Position numbers and translations under genes: made by a program. From Corynebacterium humireducens NBRC 106098 = DSM 45392 (GTDB taxonomy: Bacteria; Actinomycetota; Actinomycetes; Mycobacteriales; Mycobacteriaceae): a stretch of 64,000 nucleotides of DNA. Each line of letters begins with the position of its first letter. The stretch's first letter is position 1. The stretch is taken from positions 186,001-250,000 of the forward strand of contig NZ_CP005286.1 in assembly GCF_000819445.1 (NCBI RefSeq), written 5' to 3'. The notes under the pieces are model-generated. The model worked only from the letters and a program-made list of their open reading frames with translations. It did no database searches and was not told the DNA's origin. Positions 44,790 through 53,637 of the stretch are shown piece after piece.

Positions 44790-47133
44790 CGCCCGTCATG
44801 GTCACCAGCGCGCCGAGGAGCTTCAGGGCACCGGCCTTGTCCAGCGGATTGTTGCCGTTGCCGCACTTCGGGGACTGCACGCACGAGGGGCAGCCGGACT
44901 CGCAGCCGCACGACCGGACGGCCTCGAAGGTGGCCTCGATCCACTCGGGGAAACGGGCGAAACCCTCGTCGGCGAAACCCGCGCCACCCGGGTGGCCGTC
45001 GTAGACGAACACGGTCGGCAGCATCGTGTCCGGGTGCAGGGCCGTCGAGACGCCGCCGATGTCCCAGCGGTCGCACGTGGCGATGAGCGGCAGCAGCCCG
45101 ATCGCCGCGTGCTCCGCCGCGTGGAGCGTGCCCGGGGTGTCCCCGGCGGTCACACCCATGGCGTCGAGGGCGAGGGGGTCGATCGTGTACGCCACCGCCC
45201 GGGTGGTCAGGCGCTGCTCCGGCATGTCCAGCGGCACGACGTCCGCGGTGCTGCCGTCGGCGAGTTTCACGATGTACCCCGTCACCCGGTCGGTGACCTC
45301 CACCGTGACGTTCGCCACCCACAGGCCGGGGGAGTAGTTGACCAGCTCGTGCTCCGCGGGACCGTCGACGATGCGGATGTCCGTCTCCGAACGGGCGATG
45401 GTCGAGTAGTCGGGCGCGTCCGGACGTGCCAGGGCGATGTGGTCGTCGAAGTCGAGTTCCTCGATGACGAAGGTCTCCCCCTGGTGCAGGTACACCGCGC
45501 CGGGATGCACCTGCGCAGCGGCGCGGGCCGCGTCCACCGTGCCGAGGAGTCGCCCGTCGGACACGTCGACGATGAGCACCTCCTCGCCGGAACCACCCCG
45601 CAGGTTCACCGCGGCGTGGGCGGTCTCGGGGGTGAGGGGGGCGTCGAGAAGCGGCGTGGGGAACCATCCGCGTGGGCGCCGCCGCAGGAGACCGTCGGCG
45701 GTGAGCTCCGCGACGACCTCCGTCGCGCCGAAGGCCGCGACGTCCTCCTCCGACAGAGGCTTCTCGACGGCCGCGCAGTACACGTGTCCCCGCAGCACAG
45801 AGGGGTTGCGGGGGTTGAACACCGCGCGCTCCACGGGTCGGCCCAGGAGGGCCTCCGGGTGGTGGACGAGGTAGGTGTCCATGGGTTCGTCGCGCGCGAC
45901 GAACACCACGACCGAACCCTGCCCGCGTCGGCCCGCGCGGCCGGCCTGCTGCCAGAAGCTGGCCACCGTGCCCGGGAACCCGGCGGTGACGACGGCGTCG
46001 AGGCCGCCGACGTCGATGCCCAGTTCCAGGGCGTTGGTGGTGGCGACCCCGAGGAGGGTGCCGTCGTCGAGCTGCCGTTCCAGGCGGCGGCGGTCCTCCG
46101 CCAGGTAGCCCGCCCGGTAGGCGGCGATCCGGCGGGCGAAGTCCGGCCGCCCCATCAGGGCGAGGTCCTCGGCGGTGCGCAGGGCGACGAGCTCCGCGGA
46201 GCGGCGGGACCGGACGAACGTGAGCGTGCGGGCCCCCTCCGCGACGAGGGAGGCCATGATCCCCGCGGCCTCCGAGGTGGCGGCCCGGCGGACGGGGGCG
46301 CCGTTCTCCCCCTCGACGCCCTCCAGGAACCCGGGTTCCCACAGCAGGACGGAGCGGGCTCCGGTGGGGGCCCCGTCCCGGGTGACCGCCGTGACCGGAC
46401 GGCCGATGAGGTTGGTGGCGTGCGCGGCCGGGTCGTTCGCGGTGGCCGAGGCGAGGATCACCGTGGGGGACGAGCCGTAGTGCGCCGCCAGCCGCAGGAG
46501 CCGGCGCATCACCAGGGCGACGTGCGCGCCGAAGACCCCGCGGTAGGTGTGGCACTCGTCGACGACGATGAACCGCAGCCGCCGCAGCACGCGGGCCCAA
46601 CGGGTGTGGTGGGCGAGCAGTGACACGTGCAGCATGTCCGGGTTGGTGAACACGAACCGCGTGGTGTCCCGGATCCCGGAGCGGGCCTCGGTCGGGGTGT
46701 CACCGTCGTAGGGGGCCGGGTGGACCGACTCCAGGCCATCCACCGTGCGGGTGAGCGCCGAGACCGCCTGCAGCTGGTCGGAACCCAGGGCCTTCGTCGG
46801 GGTGAGGTACAGGGCGCAGGCGGTGGGGTCGGCGGCGAGCGCACTGAGGACGGGCAGGAGATAGCCGAGCGACTTGCCTGAGGAGGTGCCGGTGGCGACG
46901 ACGACGTCCGTCCCGCCGTGCGCGAGGTCCGCGGTGGCCGCCTGGTGGCTGTAGAGCTCCGGGATCCCCTCCGCGACGAGGTGGGCGCGCAACGGGGGGT
47001 GGATCCACGAGGGCCAGGGGGCGAAATCCGCGGGGCGGGCCGGCTGCACCGTGGAGTAGGTGCAGGTGGAGGCGGGGAAACGGCGGGTGATCGCGGCGGC
47101 GAGCTCGTCTCCGAGGGCGTGTGGACCCGTCAT
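44764..47133 (-). CDS. DEAD/DEAH-box helicase, MrfA/YprA-like with C-terminal Cys cluster
   Basis: A 789-aa superfamily 2 helicase. Motif I is TGTSSGKSLGYLLP, motif II is VDECHTYRG (DEVH type), motif III SATANDP and motif VI QQAGRAGRRGQGSVV. The C-terminal DUF1998-like domain ends with SCGCESGCPSCVQSPKCGNG, a four-Cys metal site as in Bacillus subtilis MrfA, which repairs mitomycin C crosslinks with MrfB. The M. tuberculosis counterpart is Rv3649, at the same place by the tad genes and cspA. ATG at 47133 is chosen because the protein aligns from there; the frame is open 33 codons earlier. Confidence 0.92.
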   Translation of the reverse strand: MTGPHALGDELAAAITRRFPASTCTYSTVQPARPADFAPWPSWIHPPLRAHLVAEGIPELYSHQAATADLAHGGTDVVVATGTSSGKSLGYLLPVLSALAADPTACALYLTPTKALGSDQLQAVSALTRTVDGLESVHPAPYDGDTPTEARSGIRDTTRFVFTNPDMLHVSLLAHHTRWARVLRRLRFIVVDECHTYRGVFGAHVALVMRRLLRLAAHYGSSPTVILASATANDPAAHATNLIGRPVTAVTRDGAPTGARSVLLWEPGFLEGVEGENGAPVRRAATSEAAGIMASLVAEGARTLTFVRSRRSAELVALRTAEDLALMGRPDFARRIAAYRAGYLAEDRRRLERQLDDGTLLGVATTNALELGIDVGGLDAVVTAGFPGTVASFWQQAGRAGRRGQGSVVVFVARDEPMDTYLVHHPEALLGRPVERAVFNPRNPSVLRGHVYCAAVEKPLSEEDVAAFGATEVVAELTADGLLRRRPRGWFPTPLLDAPLTPETAHAAVNLRGGSGEEVLIVDVSDGRLLGTVDAARAAAQVHPGAVYLHQGETFVIEELDFDDHIALARPDAPDYSTIARSETDIRIVDGPAEHELVNYSPGLWVANVTVEVTDRVTGYIVKLADGSTADVVPLDMPEQRLTTRAVAYTIDPLALDAMGVTAGDTPGTLHAAEHAAIGLLPLIATCDRWDIGGVSTALHPDTMLPTVFVYDGHPGGAGFADEGFARFPEWIEATFEAVRSCGCESGCPSCVQSPKCGNGNNPLDKAGALKLLGALVTMTGATPGPPST

Positions 47134-47268
47134 GTTGATCACCCCTGTATGTGGGAGAGTCGCCGATCTTTTCGGGTCATTTTGACCCGGAATTCCCGTA
47201 AGACTATCGCGGTGGGCTAATCCGTGACACACTAGGTCCCGGTCGCTGTTTCTGTGCGTTACGTTTAC

Positions 47269-47297
47269 GTGCTCGCAAGGGATTTATACGCGAGCAC
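47269..47297 (+). promoter_or_regulatory. Hairpin in the cspA upstream region
   Basis: GTGCTCGC and GCGAGCAC (8-bp arms, 13-nt AT-rich loop) lie 118 nt upstream of the cspA ATG. The 281-bp gap between helicase and cspA holds no gene. Long structured leaders that open at low temperature are usual for csp genes; that this one works so is an inference. Confidence 0.4.
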
Positions 47298-47414
47298 CCG
47301 AATCACCGCTCCAAATCTGGGGATGGTGGTCCCTCGGGGGTTCGATACGACCCGGTTGTCCGGCATGTGCCGGCACCGTACCACCTCCACATCATCAAGA
47401 AATAGGTTTTTAAC

Positions 47415-47618
47415 ATGGCACAGGGAACTGTGAAGTGGTTCAACGCTGAGAAGGGCTTCGGCTTCATCGCTCCGGCCGATGGCTCCGCTGACGTCTTCGT
47501 CCACTACTCCGAGATCCAGGGTTCGGGCTTCCGCACCCTCGAGGAGAACCAGCAGGTCGAGTTCGAGATCGGTGAGGGCGCCAAGGGCCCGCAGGCTCAG
47601 GCTGTCCGTCCGCTCTAA
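47415..47618 (+). CDS. cspA: Cold-shock protein CspA
   Basis: A 67-aa cold-shock domain protein that binds single-stranded RNA or DNA. RNP1 is KGFGFIAP and RNP2 is [20 protein letters not shown] opens the beta barrel. ATG at 47415 follows a poly-T/AT-rich stretch (AGGTTTTTAAC), so ribosome binding is by AGG at best. A terminator lies 74 nt after the stop, inside the neighbouring dedA coding region. Confidence 0.96.
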   Translation: MAQGTVKWFNAEKGFGFIAPADGSADVFVHYSEIQGSGFRTLEENQQVEFEIGEGAKGPQAQAVRPL

Positions 47619-47645
47619 GCCGCATCAGCTCTTCAATGAGCAACT

Positions 47646-48347
47646 TCAAGGAAACTCTCGGCCATTAGGTTCGGCATAGTTTTCTCGCAGCGACCGTCCA
47701 CCCGTCAGGGGAGGACGGTCTTTGTTGTTTCCGGGGTTGTCTCCGGGGCAGGCGCGGCGGGACCACCGGGCCTGCACCCGCTGGATGAGCAGCCCCGTAC
47801 CGGCCCCCAGGGAGATGCCCACCACGACGCCGAGCAGCGGATAGTCGGAGAACACCCAGCCGCCGACGTAGCCCACCAGCGTGGCCTGCAGCGCCCAGAT
47901 GAGCACGCCGATCGTGTCGTACAGGAGGAACCAGCGCCACGGGTAGCGCACGGACCCGAGCATGATCGTCATGAACCACCGGGCCCAGGGGATGAACCGG
48001 GCGATGATGATCGTCGTGCCCGCGTTGCGGCGGATGTTGCGGCGCACCCACAGCACCGCCCGGCCCCGGGGCGTGTCGTCGCGGGCCCGCTCGACGAAAC
48101 CGATGAGCCGGGTCCCCAGCAGGAAGCAGATGTTGTCGCCGATCATGGCGCCGACGACGGCGATGACGAGCACCGTCGGCAGGTGGGGCACCCCGCGGGC
48201 CCCGGACCAGGAACCGGCGAGGGTGAGCACCGCCTCGCTGGGGATCAGCGGGAAGAGCGAGTCGACGACGACCAGCAGCCCGAGTACCGGGTAGAAGGCG
48301 GGCAGGGTGAGGAGCGTCTCCACCCAGGTCACGATCTGCTCCGTCAT
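47646..48347 (-). CDS. DedA-family membrane protein
   Basis: A 233-aa DedA/SNARE-associated protein; recent work links the family to undecaprenyl-phosphate recycling and membrane homeostasis. It has the re-entrant FPLIPSEAVLTLAG segment with its conserved Glu, VGAMIGDNICFLLG and ARFIPWARWFMTIML with the conserved Arg. Helices occupy about 15-190. The last 40 residues are polar and overlap the cspA terminator, so this tail may be little constrained. ATG at 48347. Confidence 0.9.
   Translation of the reverse strand: MTEQIVTWVETLLTLPAFYPVLGLLVVVDSLFPLIPSEAVLTLAGSWSGARGVPHLPTVLVIAVVGAMIGDNICFLLGTRLIGFVERARDDTPRGRAVLWVRRNIRRNAGTTIIIARFIPWARWFMTIMLGSVRYPWRWFLLYDTIGVLIWALQATLVGYVGGWVFSDYPLLGVVVGISLGAGTGLLIQRVQARWSRRACPGDNPGNNKDRPPLTGGRSLRENYAEPNGREFP
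47692..47730 (+). terminator. cspA terminator inside dedA coding sequence
   Basis: GACCGTCC (47692-47699) and GGACGGTC (47713-47720) form an 8-bp stem followed by TTTGTTGTTT. It is oriented for cspA and lies within the last codons of dedA on the other strand. Confidence 0.75.
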
Positions 48348-48501
48348 TCTGGACAGCGTAGAAGCCGGCCCACCTGTGGGTCGGGGGAGCGGCTGTGAAG
48401 TTCTTGTGAATGACGGCTGCCCTGGTGCGGGGGTGCCGGGGCCGTCACGGGCAGGCCGAGTGGACCGGCCACAGGAGGGCCATTAAATACTGTGTAACGT
48501 G

Positions 48502-48529
48502 TTGACCTGAACCGGGTCTGGGCTAAAGT
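48502..48529 (+). promoter_or_regulatory. topA promoter
   Basis: TTGACC (48502-48507), 16-nt spacer, TAAAGT (48524-48529). Start predicted near 48536, giving a leader of about 55 nt before the GTG. Confidence 0.65.
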
Positions 48530-48591
48530 CACCCGGAAGGACGGTGTGCCCGTCAAACAGTGATGTGCTAGATGAGAGGGAAGTTCTCCCA

Positions 48592-51561
48592 GTGGCAGAA
48601 GCGAAGGGACCGGGGAAGACCCTGGTCATTGTGGAGTCGTCGACCAAGGCGAAGAAGATCCAGCCCTACCTGGGCGACGGCTATATCGTCGAGGCCTCGG
48701 TCGGCCACATCCGTGACCTGCCACGCGGCGCCGCCGATGTGCCCGCGAAGTACAAGAAGGAACCGTGGGCCCGCCTCGGCGTCGACACGGAGAACGGTTT
48801 CGCCCCTCTCTACGTGGTCAGCCCCGACAAGAAGAAGAAGGTCGCGGACCTCCGGGCGAAGCTGAAGCTCTGCGACGAGCTCCTGCTGGCCACTGACCCC
48901 GACCGTGAGGGCGAGGCCATCGCCTGGCACCTGCTCGAGGTGCTCAAGCCGACGGTGCCGGTGCGCCGCATGGTGTTCAACGAGATCACCAAGCCCGCCA
49001 TCCTGGCGGCCGCCGAGAACACCCGTGACCTGGACGAGAACCTCGTCGACGCGCAGGAGACCCGCCGCATCCTCGACCGTCTCTACGGTTACGAGGTCTC
49101 CCCGGTGCTGTGGAAGAAGGTCATGCCGCGTCTGTCGGCCGGCCGTGTCCAGTCGGTGGCCACCCGCGTCATCGTCGAGCGGGAGCGTGAGCGCATGGCG
49201 TTCATCTCCGCCGAGTACTGGGATCTCAGCGTCGACCTGGACACGGGTGCCACCCGGGCCGCGGCCGACCCGGACAACCCGACCTCCTTCCAGGCGAAGC
49301 TGGCGACCCTCGACGGCCGTCGCGTCGCCCAGGGCCGTGACTTCGACGACCGTGGCCGGCTCAAGGGTGAGGCGGTGGTCGTCGGCAGGCAGCAGGCGGA
49401 GGCGCTGGCGGAGGCGCTGCGGGGCGTCGACATGCAGGTGTCCGGCGTGGAGGAGAAGCCCTACACGCGCCGCCCCTACGCCCCGTTCATGACGTCGACC
49501 CTCCAGCAGGAGGCCGGTCGGAAGCTGCACTACACCTCGGACCGCACGATGCGTATCGCGCAGCGTCTGTACGAGAACGGCCACATCACCTACATGCGTA
49601 CCGACTCGACCTCGCTCTCCGAGCAGGGTCTCACCGCAGCCCGCGAGCAGGCCCGTGAGCTCTACGGCGACGCCTTCGTGGCGGACTCCCCGCGCCGCTA
49701 CGACCGCAAGTCCAAGAACTCGCAGGAGGCCCACGAGGCGATCCGCCCCGCGGGTGAGCGTTTCGCCACCCCGGGTGAGCTGCACGGACAGCTCGATGCC
49801 GAGGAGTTCAAGCTCTACGAGCTGATCTGGCAGCGCACCGTCGCCTCGCAGATGTCGGACGCGAAGGGCACCTCGCTGAAGGTGACCATCGCGGGCACCG
49901 CCCGCACCGGTGAGCAGACCGAGTTCTCCGCCACCGGCCGCACCATCACGTTCCCGGGTTTCCTCCGCGCCTACGTGGAGACCTCCCGTCTGGAGGACGG
50001 CCGCGACGTCGCCGACAACGCCGAGAAGCGTCTGCCGAACCTCTCCGAGGGTGATCCGCTGAAGGCCACCGACGTCTCCGCGGACGGCCACGCGACGAAC
50101 CCGCCGGCCCGCTACACCGAGGCCAGCCTGGTCAAGAAGATGGAGGAGCTGGGTATCGGCCGTCCGTCGACCTACGCCTCGATCATCAAGACCATCCAGG
50201 ACCGCGGCTACGTCGTGCCCCGCGGCAACGCGCTCGTGCCCAGTTGGGTGGCGTTCGCGGTGGTCGGGCTGCTGGAGGAGAACTTCACCCCGCTCGTCGA
50301 CTACGACTTCACCTCCTCGATGGAGGACGAGCTCGACAACATCGCCGCCGGCGAGGAGGACCGCACCGAGTGGCTCACCGGCTTCTACTTCGGCGACGCC
50401 GAGGCGGACGACAACACCGCCGAGTCCATCGCCCGCCACGGTGGCCTGAAGGCGCTCGTCGGTGAGAACCTCGAGCACATCGACGCCCGCGCGGTGAACT
50501 CCCTGCACCTTTTCGACGACGAGGAGGGACGCCCCGTCTTCGTCCGTGTCGGCCGTTACGGTCCGTACATCGAGCGCCGGGTCGGCGAGACCGCCGAGGG
50601 GGAGCCGGAGTACCAGCGTGCGAACCTGCCGGAGTCGACGACCCCGGACGAGCTCAACCTCGAGCTGGCGGAGAAGCTCTTCGCCACCCCGCAGGGTGGC
50701 CGCGAGCTGGGTCTCAACCCGGCCAACGGCCGCATGGTCGTGGCGAAGGAGGGCCGTTACGGCCCGTACGTTACCGAGATCGTGCGTGACGACGAGCGCG
50801 CCACCGCCGAGGCCGCCGCCGAGGAGATCGTCGCGCAGGAGCGTGCCGAGGAGGACGCGCAGCGTGCCGCCGACGGCATGCGCCCCAAGAACTGGGGAAC
50901 CAAGACCGCGGCCGCGCAGAAGGAGAAGCGCATCAACGCCCTGGTCGAGGAGAACCTCAAGCCGGGCACCGCCTCCCTCTTCGCCTCCATGGAGCCGGCG
51001 ACCGTCACGCTCGAGGACGCCCTCAAGCTGCTCAGCCTGCCGCGTGAGGTGGGCGTCGACCCCGCCGACAACGAGATCATCACCGCGCAGAACGGCCGCT
51101 ACGGCCCGTACCTGAAGAAGGGCACAGACTCGCGTTCCCTGTCCACCGAGGACCAGATCTTCACCATCACCCTGGACGAGGCGCGTCGCATCTACGCGGA
51201 GCCGAAGCGTCGCGGCCGCGCCGCCGCACAGCCGCCGCTGAAGATGCTCGGCGACAACGACGTCTCCGGCAAGCCGATGTCCGTCAAGGACGGCCGCTTC
51301 GGTCCCTACGTCACCGACGGTACGACCAACGCGTCGCTGCGCAAGGGTGACAGCCCGGAGACGATCACCGACGCCCGTGCCAACGAGCTGCTCTCTGAGC
51401 GGCGCGCGAAGGAGGCCGCCGACGGCGGTACCTCCGCACGCAAGGCCACGAAGAAGACGACCAAGAAGACCACCAAGAAGACGACCGCCAAGAAGACCAC
51501 CCGCAAGGCCCCCTCCCCGGGGACCAAGCGCGTGATCAAGGCCGGCACCCGCAAGAAGTAG
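48592..51561 (+). CDS. topA: DNA topoisomerase I
   Basis: A 989-aa type IA topoisomerase that relaxes negative supercoils. The Toprim domain has Glu in VIVESSTKAKKI and D102-x-D104-x-E106 (TDPDREGEAIAW). The active-site Tyr334 lies in GHITYMRTDSTSL. As in mycobacteria there are no zinc fingers; instead four RYGPY/RFGPYV-type repeats (TopoI C-terminal domains) lead to a basic tail with TKKTTKKTTKKTTAKKTTRK. I chose GTG at 48592 (VAEAKGPGKTLVIVE), preceded by GAGGGAAG; the frame is open 16 codons further. A clear promoter lies upstream. Confidence 0.96.
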   Translation: MAEAKGPGKTLVIVESSTKAKKIQPYLGDGYIVEASVGHIRDLPRGAADVPAKYKKEPWARLGVDTENGFAPLYVVSPDKKKKVADLRAKLKLCDELLLATDPDREGEAIAWHLLEVLKPTVPVRRMVFNEITKPAILAAAENTRDLDENLVDAQETRRILDRLYGYEVSPVLWKKVMPRLSAGRVQSVATRVIVERERERMAFISAEYWDLSVDLDTGATRAAADPDNPTSFQAKLATLDGRRVAQGRDFDDRGRLKGEAVVVGRQQAEALAEALRGVDMQVSGVEEKPYTRRPYAPFMTSTLQQEAGRKLHYTSDRTMRIAQRLYENGHITYMRTDSTSLSEQGLTAAREQARELYGDAFVADSPRRYDRKSKNSQEAHEAIRPAGERFATPGELHGQLDAEEFKLYELIWQRTVASQMSDAKGTSLKVTIAGTARTGEQTEFSATGRTITFPGFLRAYVETSRLEDGRDVADNAEKRLPNLSEGDPLKATDVSADGHATNPPARYTEASLVKKMEELGIGRPSTYASIIKTIQDRGYVVPRGNALVPSWVAFAVVGLLEENFTPLVDYDFTSSMEDELDNIAAGEEDRTEWLTGFYFGDAEADDNTAESIARHGGLKALVGENLEHIDARAVNSLHLFDDEEGRPVFVRVGRYGPYIERRVGETAEGEPEYQRANLPESTTPDELNLELAEKLFATPQGGRELGLNPANGRMVVAKEGRYGPYVTEIVRDDERATAEAAAEEIVAQERAEEDAQRAADGMRPKNWGTKTAAAQKEKRINALVEENLKPGTASLFASMEPATVTLEDALKLLSLPREVGVDPADNEIITAQNGRYGPYLKKGTDSRSLSTEDQIFTITLDEARRIYAEPKRRGRAAAQPPLKMLGDNDVSGKPMSVKDGRFGPYVTDGTTNASLRKGDSPETITDARANELLSERRAKEAADGGTSARKATKKTTKKTTKKTTAKKTTRKAPSPGTKRVIKAGTRKK

Positions 51562-51567
51562 GCGCGG

Positions 51568-52173
51568 GTGTCCCGGCTGCGGCGTGCCTTCTGGCTGGCC
51601 GGCGGGGCGTACGCAGCCTCCCGGGTCCTCGGTTCGCGACGTCTGCAGTGGGCGTCGAAGCCGCTGGTCGTCCCCCTGCTTCTCGACGCCCCCCTCGCCG
51701 CCTCCCGCCCCGCCCGCGAGGTCGGGGTGGTCGGGCTGCTCGGGGGTTGGGTGGGTGACCTGCTGCTCATGCAGGAGGGGCGGCTGCACCAGGGGGCGGC
51801 GGCGTTCGCGGTGAATCAGGCCGCCTACCAGTGGCTGCTGTGGCGTGCGGGGGCCCGTGCCCGTCCCGTCCCGGTGGCGGTGCACGCGGTGCCCCTGGCG
51901 GCGGCAGCGTGGTTCGGTCGTGCGCACCTGGGGTTGGTGGGCACGTACGGTGGGATGGTCACCGCCACCTCGGTGCTGGCGGCGGACCCGGCCCTGCGGG
52001 GGAGGGGAGTGGCGGCGGGTGGGCATCTGTTCCTCCTGTCCGATTCGTTGATCCTGGTGCGGATGCTGGTTCCCGCGGAGCGCCGCGCCCTGGGGCGGGG
52101 TCTGGATGTGGCGGTGGCGGTGACCTACGTGGCTGCGCAGCGGCTGCTCGTGGACGGTCTGTTCCGGCGCTGA
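51568..52173 (+). CDS. YhhN/TMEM86-like membrane protein 1 (lysoplasmalogenase family)
   Basis: A 201-aa membrane protein of about seven short helices with the YhhN features LGGWVGDLLLM, GHLFLLSDSLILVRM and the C-terminal YVAAQRLLVDG. Family members hydrolyse lysoplasmalogen vinyl ethers, though corynebacteria are not known to make plasmalogens. GTG at 51568 is 6 nt after the topA stop, so it is probably in the topA transcript. A second family member follows. Confidence 0.75.
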   Translation: MSRLRRAFWLAGGAYAASRVLGSRRLQWASKPLVVPLLLDAPLAASRPAREVGVVGLLGGWVGDLLLMQEGRLHQGAAAFAVNQAAYQWLLWRAGARARPVPVAVHAVPLAAAAWFGRAHLGLVGTYGGMVTATSVLAADPALRGRGVAAGGHLFLLSDSLILVRMLVPAERRALGRGLDVAVAVTYVAAQRLLVDGLFRR

Positions 52174-52186
52174 CTACCCTGGTGGC

Positions 52187-52912
52187 ATGACTTCCCCCAC
52201 CACCTCTCCCGTGAATGAACTGGTCTCCCGCACCCGCGAGGGCGTCGATGCGTTGCAGGCCTCCCTCACCGCCTCCTTCCAGGAGCCGGAACGCGTCGCC
52301 TACCTGGTGGCGGGTGAGCTGAGCGCCTGGTCGCGGCTGTTCGGGTGGGGGAAGGCCAACGCCCTCTCCTCCACGGTGACCATGCCGCCGCTGGCCGGCA
52401 CCGTCCTGCGCCATGACCCCTCGCCGGTGTTGCTCGCCGGTCTGGCGGGTGGGCTGGTAGGGGATGTCGCCAAGCTGCGTGCCCCGGACACCACCCCGGT
52501 CATGGGCATGTTCGGCATCGCCGCGCAGCACGCCGCGTACTCGGCGAAGCTCTACGACCGGGGAGCCCGCCCTTCGTCGGCGCGGGCCGGACTCCGGGCC
52601 GCCGCCTGGGTCGCCGGAGTCGGCCTGGCCGCCTGGAAGAAGTCGTCGCTGATCGCGCCGGCCGCCTTCGCCGGGCTCTTCGTCTGCGCGACGTCGACCC
52701 TGGCGGACGACCGCGGGATCCAGGACGGCCGGACCGTCCGCAAGGGACTCGGCCACGGGGGCAACCTGCTCCTCGCCGCCGAGGGGGTGGCCCTGCTGCG
52801 GGAGACCCTGATCACCGGGGACTCGCTCGGTCACCGTGCGCTGGACGCCGGGGCCCGGGCGGCGCAGGTGATCGGCAACATGCTCATCGTGGACGGCCTC
52901 ACGCGCGACTGA
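52187..52912 (+). CDS. YhhN/TMEM86-like membrane protein 2
   Basis: A 241-aa protein of the same family: GLAGGLVGDVAKLRAPD, GHGGNLLLAAEGVALLRETL and the end AQVIGNMLIVDGLTRD. A soluble N-terminus of about 45 residues is added relative to the first copy. ATG at 52187 lies 6 nt after TACCCT (52175-52180), suggesting a separate leaderless promoter. The pair share distant sequence but the same motif order, so they are an old duplication. Confidence 0.75.
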   Translation: MTSPTTSPVNELVSRTREGVDALQASLTASFQEPERVAYLVAGELSAWSRLFGWGKANALSSTVTMPPLAGTVLRHDPSPVLLAGLAGGLVGDVAKLRAPDTTPVMGMFGIAAQHAAYSAKLYDRGARPSSARAGLRAAAWVAGVGLAAWKKSSLIAPAAFAGLFVCATSTLADDRGIQDGRTVRKGLGHGGNLLLAAEGVALLRETLITGDSLGHRALDAGARAAQVIGNMLIVDGLTRD

Positions 52913-52914
52913 CC

Positions 52915-53460
52915 TCAGGCCGACCGCACCGGCTGCGGCGGGCCGAACGAGACCTTCGTGCAGACGATGTCGGGCCGGTACTCGTCGGGCGTGATCGAGT
53001 TCGGCAGCCCGTACGCGGCAGCGGCCCGGGCCACGGCGTGCGCCACCTCCTCCTGCGGGACCTCGGCGGGCCAGAAGGACCAGACGGTCCCTCCCCGTTC
53101 GTGGACGGAGGCCGCACCGTGGTGGCGGAGCTCGTCCTTCGTCTGGTCGATGAACTCGGCCCGGTGGTGGGAGCAGAACGTCGCGTCGGCCACCAGGATC
53201 CGGGCCAGGGTGCCCGGGCGGGGGTCCTCGATGCTCGCGAAGTAGCGGACGCCGTCGATCCCGCTCACGCAGCGCACCTCGTCGCCGGGGGCGAGTCCGA
53301 GGTCCAGGGCGCCGTCGATAAGCAGGAACGTGCCGTCGGCGGCGCGTGCCCGCAGGCGGCGGTAGCGGGGCGGCTCGGCGACGCCGGGCGGGGTCTGGGG
53401 GCGGACGGTGACGGTGGTGGTGGACAGCTTCTTCCGGTGGGTGGTCTTCTTCTTCGCCAT
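52915..53460 (-). CDS. Conserved hypothetical protein, basic N-terminus
   Basis: A 181-aa soluble protein. The first 20 residues are basic (MAKKKTTHRKKL), then a globular alpha/beta domain with RYRRLRARAADGTFLLIDGA, HHRAEFIDQTKDELRHHGAA and DEYRPDIVCTKVSFGPPQPV. No catalytic motif is recognised. I chose ATG at 53460 over GTG at 53484. It is convergent with the YhhN gene, 2 nt apart. The intergenic element copy 2 lies just upstream of its start. Confidence 0.65.
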   Translation of the reverse strand: MAKKKTTHRKKLSTTTVTVRPQTPPGVAEPPRYRRLRARAADGTFLLIDGALDLGLAPGDEVRCVSGIDGVRYFASIEDPRPGTLARILVADATFCSHHRAEFIDQTKDELRHHGAASVHERGGTVWSFWPAEVPQEEVAHAVARAAAAYGLPNSITPDEYRPDIVCTKVSFGPPQPVRSA

Positions 53461-53510
53461 GGCCTCACGATCGCACGCACCCACGGCGCCGGGAAGAGGG
53501 CGATCGTCGG

Positions 53511-53564
53511 CCTGTGGACAACCCCCGAATCGTATGACGTGTCACCGATAATCTGTGGACAACT
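53511..53564 (+). repeat. Intergenic element copy 2 with paired DnaA-box-like 9-mers
   Basis: CCTGTGGACAACCCCCG, a variable stretch around TGACGTGTCA, then CTGTGGACAAC. The TGTGGACAA 9-mers are at 53513-53521 and 53554-53562, starts 41 nt apart, exactly as in copy 1. It lies between the start of the hypothetical gene and the terminator of the YczE-like gene. Confidence 0.6.
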
Positions 53565-53610
53565 CTCCGTCGAGGCGCGCCGGAGAACAGCATCGTCCCA
53601 GCTCAGAGGG

Positions 53611-53637
53611 TGGAAAAAGTGCGCAGTTGCGCACTCA
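53611..53637 (-). terminator. Terminator of the cyclase/YczE operon
   Basis: On the minus strand AGTGCGCA-AC-TGCGCACT (8-bp arms) is followed by TTTTTCC. The stem begins at the stop codon of the gene ending at 53635. Confidence 0.85.

Noticed and set aside
51440..51515. AAG ACC ACC AAG repeats at the topA end as a microsatellite
   Set aside because: They encode the Lys/Thr basic tail that replaces zinc fingers in actinobacterial topoisomerase I.
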